From the NCBI GenBank assembly GCA_023401045.1, contig JAEXEM010000267.1:1-7268 (forward strand): a stretch of DNA of 7,268 nt. The letters are read 5' to 3'. Numbering within the stretch: position 1 is the stretch's first letter; each line of letters starts with the position of its first letter. Positions 5,761 through 7,268 of the stretch are shown one piece after another. The notes under the pieces are model-generated. The model saw nothing but the letters and a program-made list of their open reading frames with translations, ran no database searches and was not told the DNA's origin. Made by a program: the position numbers and the translations under genes. This DNA is from Actinomycetes bacterium. Its GTDB lineage: Bacteria; Actinomycetota; Actinomycetes; Actinomycetales; Cellulomonadaceae.

Positions 5761-5786
5761 GTGTCCACCCTCGCGGCTGCGGACAC
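5761..5786. promoter_or_regulatory. Inverted repeat upstream of the AraC-type regulator, candidate operator
   Basis: GTGTCC (5761-5766) and GGACAC (5781-5786) are perfect inverted arms around 14 bases, directly upstream of the ribosome site. The spacing puts the arm centres 20 bases apart, about two helical turns, which would let a dimer bind one DNA face; autoregulation is one possibility. As RNA it could also form a stem next to the ribosome site. Six-base arms can arise by chance in GC-rich DNA. Confidence 0.3.
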
Positions 5787-5808
5787 CGCCCGGCCCGACC
5801 GTCCCTGC

Positions 5809-5822
5809 CCGGATCGGTCCGG
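5809..5822. terminator. Weak hairpin after the response regulator gene
   Basis: CCGGA (5809-5813) and TCCGG (5818-5822) form a five-base stem with a four-base loop, starting 21 bases after the response regulator stop. No U tract follows. It may partly terminate the two-component transcript before the AraC-type gene, or be a chance palindrome. Confidence 0.2.
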
Positions 5823-5843
5823 CGGCACGGCGGCCGTGACCCG

Positions 5844-6530
5844 TCAGCCGCCGACCTCGACGACCCCGTTCTGGTACGCCCACACGACGGCCTGCAGCCG
5901 GGACCGCACACCGAGCTTCGGCATCATCCGTGCGAGGTGCGACTTCACCGTCGAGACCTCGAGGTAGAGCTCGCGGGCGATGTCCTCGTTCGACATGCCC
6001 TGGGCGAGCAGCAGGAGGATGTCGAGCTCACGCGCGGTGAGCAGCTCGCTCGCCCGCGCAGCCGTGACGGGCTGGGTCCGGCGCCGCGTGACGACCTCGC
6101 GCAGCACGCGGCGGGTGAGCGCGTTGTCGAGCATGCCGCGCCCGGCCGCGACGGTGCGGACGGCCTCGACGAGGGTCGCGGGCTCGGCGTCCTTGAGGAG
6201 GAACCCGGACGCGCCCGCCTCGAGCGCGCCGAAGAGGTACTCGTCGACGTCGAACGTCGTGAGGACGAGCACGGGGATCGGGTCCTCGACGTCGGGCCCG
6301 CACAGCAGCCGCGTCGCGGTGATGCCGTCGGTGCCGGGCATGCGGATGTCCATGCAGACGACGTCGGGCCGCAGCTCGCGGGCGATCTCGACCGCCGCGG
6401 AGCCGTCGGCGGCCTGGCCGACGACCTCGATGCCCGGTTCGGTCGCGAGCACCGTCGCGAGCCCGGCCCGCACGAGCGGCTGGTCGTCGGCGACGACGAC
6501 GCGGACGGTCGCCGTGGTGGCCTCGGTCAT
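5844..6530 (-). CDS. NarL/FixJ-type (LuxR-family) response regulator
   Basis: This is the DNA-binding partner of the histidine kinase encoded just before it. The 228 residues hold a receiver domain (about 9-125) with acidic pair Asp15-Asp16, phosphoacceptor Asp61 in VCMDIRMPG, Thr91 and Lys113 (FLLKDAEP), all the residues needed for phosphorylation. A LuxR-type helix-turn-helix follows (about 162-224): LTARELDILLLLAQGMSNEDIARELY, then STVKSHLARMMPKLGVRSRLQAV, the recognition-helix pattern of the family. The ATG at 6530 overlaps the kinase stop (ATGA). It should bind DNA as a dimer after phosphorylation; target genes cannot be read from the window. Relatives often control an adjacent ABC exporter. 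Here the ABC pair is about 4.5 kb away, so that link is only a possibility. Confidence 0.97.
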   Translation of the reverse strand: MTEATTATVRVVVADDQPLVRAGLATVLATEPGIEVVGQAADGSAAVEIARELRPDVVCMDIRMPGTDGITATRLLCGPDVEDPIPVLVLTTFDVDEYLFGALEAGASGFLLKDAEPATLVEAVRTVAAGRGMLDNALTRRVLREVVTRRRTQPVTAARASELLTARELDILLLLAQGMSNEDIARELYLEVSTVKSHLARMMPKLGVRSRLQAVVWAYQNGVVEVGG

Positions 6531-7268
6531 CGGTCCTGCCCCTCGTCGGTCGGCCCGGCCGTCGGGACCGAGAGCGTCACCTGCCAGCCGCCGTCGAGCG
6601 TCGGCCCGTACCGGAGGGTCGCCCCGGTGAGCTCGGCGCGCTCCTGCATGCCGACGAGACCGTAGCCGGGATCGTGCCGCGCGGGAACGTGCCCCGGCTC
6701 GGGCCGGGCGTTGCGGACGACGACCTCGACGCGTGAGGGCGTCGTCGCGTCGAGCCGGACGGTGCACGCCGCCCCCGGTGCGTGCCGGGCCGCGTTCGAC
6801 AGCGCCTCCTGGACGACGCGGTACGCCGCGAGCTGGGCGAGCGGCCCGACCGCGCCGGCCGCGGCGAGCTCGGCGACCGGGCCCGACGTCTCCAGCGACA
6901 CCTGCACCCCGGCGGCCTGCGCACCTGCCACGAGGTCACCGATCCCGGCGAGCGTCTCCGGCCGCACCGGTCCGCCCTCCTCCGGGGCGTCGACGTCGCG
7001 CAGCAGCACGACGAGGTTGCGCAGGTCCCGCAGCATCGCGGTGCTCTGCTCGCGCACCTGGGCGACCGCGACCTTGGCTCCCTCGGGGTCGACGTCGATC
7101 TGGCGACCGATCGCGCCGGTCATGACGGCGATGCCGGACAGGTGGTGCGCGGCGATGTCGTGCAGCTCGCGCGCCATCGCGGTGCGCTCCCGCTCGACCG
7201 CCACCCGCACGAGGGCGTCGCGCTCCCGGCGCTCGGCCTCGATGCTGCGCGCCAGCGCGTCGCGGGCC
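6527..7268 (-). CDS. Two-component sensor histidine kinase, C-terminal part (N-terminus beyond the right edge)
   Basis: The last 246 residues of a HisKA_3 / NarX-DesK-type kinase are present; the frame is open at the window edge, so the sensor or membrane part lies outside. A charged helix leads into the dimerisation-phosphoacceptor domain with RERTAMARELHDIAAHHLSG. The phospho-His is His36 of the fragment (codon at 7160-7162), followed by Asp. The ATP-binding domain has the N-box RVVQEALSNAARHAPG and the glycine-rich GYGLVGMQERAELTGATLRYG, followed by GGWQVTLSVPT near the end. A GTG at 7210 could be mistaken for the start, but coding-like sequence with a coiled-coil pattern (ARSIEAERRERDALVRVAVE) continues upstream of it, so the gene is cut by the window. 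Its stop overlaps the response regulator start by four bases, so the two proteins should be made together. The signal sensed is unknown. Confidence 0.95.
   Translation of the reverse strand, partial: ARDALARSIEAERRERDALVRVAVERERTAMARELHDIAAHHLSGIAVMTGAIGRQIDVDPEGAKVAVAQVREQSTAMLRDLRNLVVLLRDVDAPEEGGPVRPETLAGIGDLVAGAQAAGVQVSLETSGPVAELAAAGAVGPLAQLAAYRVVQEALSNAARHAPGAACTVRLDATTPSRVEVVVRNARPEPGHVPARHDPGYGLVGMQERAELTGATLRYGPTLDGGWQVTLSVPTAGPTDEGQDR

Noticed and set aside
4488..5828. Minus-strand 446-codon open frame overlapping the AraC-type gene and the propeller gene
   Set aside because: Its translation is Arg/Pro/Ala-rich and it lies in another frame of genes with clear domains.
5538..6665. Plus-strand 375-codon open frame opposite the response regulator
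   Set aside because: It is an antisense shadow of the response regulator and kinase; no domain is recognisable in it.
1..7268. Mobile elements, defence genes, RNA genes or CRISPR repeats
   Set aside because: I looked for transposase or integrase motifs, cloverleaf-like sequence, spaced direct repeats and islands of low GC and found none; all space is accounted for by ordinary chromosomal genes and gaps under 200 bases.

Overview
The window is very GC-rich, and third codon positions in every real frame are almost all G or C. Gene density, GTG starts, four-base stop/start overlaps and the protein families point to a high-GC actinobacterium. A Cellulomonas-like member of the Micrococcales is my guess, but nothing here fixes the genus. 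No RNA gene, insertion sequence, CRISPR array, integrase or attachment site was seen.

Layout. At the left end, on the minus strand, lies an ABC exporter pair: the ATPase (527-1276), then the start of an FtsX-like permease (530 down to the window edge), joined by a GTGA overlap. A 125-base gap upstream of the ATPase holds a promoter-like pair of hexamers and a perfect 10-base inverted repeat over the predicted transcription start. Next on the minus strand is a bile salt hydrolase/choloylglycine hydrolase family enzyme (1402-2349), followed by a 141-base divergent gap and, on the plus strand, a pyridoxamine-phosphate-oxidase-like flavin protein (2491-3042). That gene converges on a maltose/galactoside-type O-acetyltransferase (3065-3667, minus), with a small hairpin filling the 22-base gap. 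A secreted beta-propeller protein resembling SMP-30/gluconolactonase (3856-4854, plus) then converges on a Rob-like AraC/GyrI-domain regulator (4826-5746, minus), their coding ends overlapping by 29 bases. The right end carries a NarL/LuxR-family response regulator (5844-6530, minus) and its histidine kinase (6527 to the edge, minus), joined by an ATGA overlap. The kinase lacks its sensor end here.

How they fit together. Two tightly coupled pairs are clear: ABC ATPase with permease, and kinase with response regulator. The AraC/GyrI regulator lies 97 bases downstream of the response regulator on the same strand and could be co-transcribed or autonomous. The other genes look like single-gene accessory units. 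The most notable gene is the bile salt hydrolase homologue, which keeps the catalytic and substrate-pocket residues of the family and resembles bifidobacterial enzymes. I do not see a new multi-gene system. The best unexplained signals are the inverted repeats upstream of the ABC ATPase and of the AraC-type regulator.
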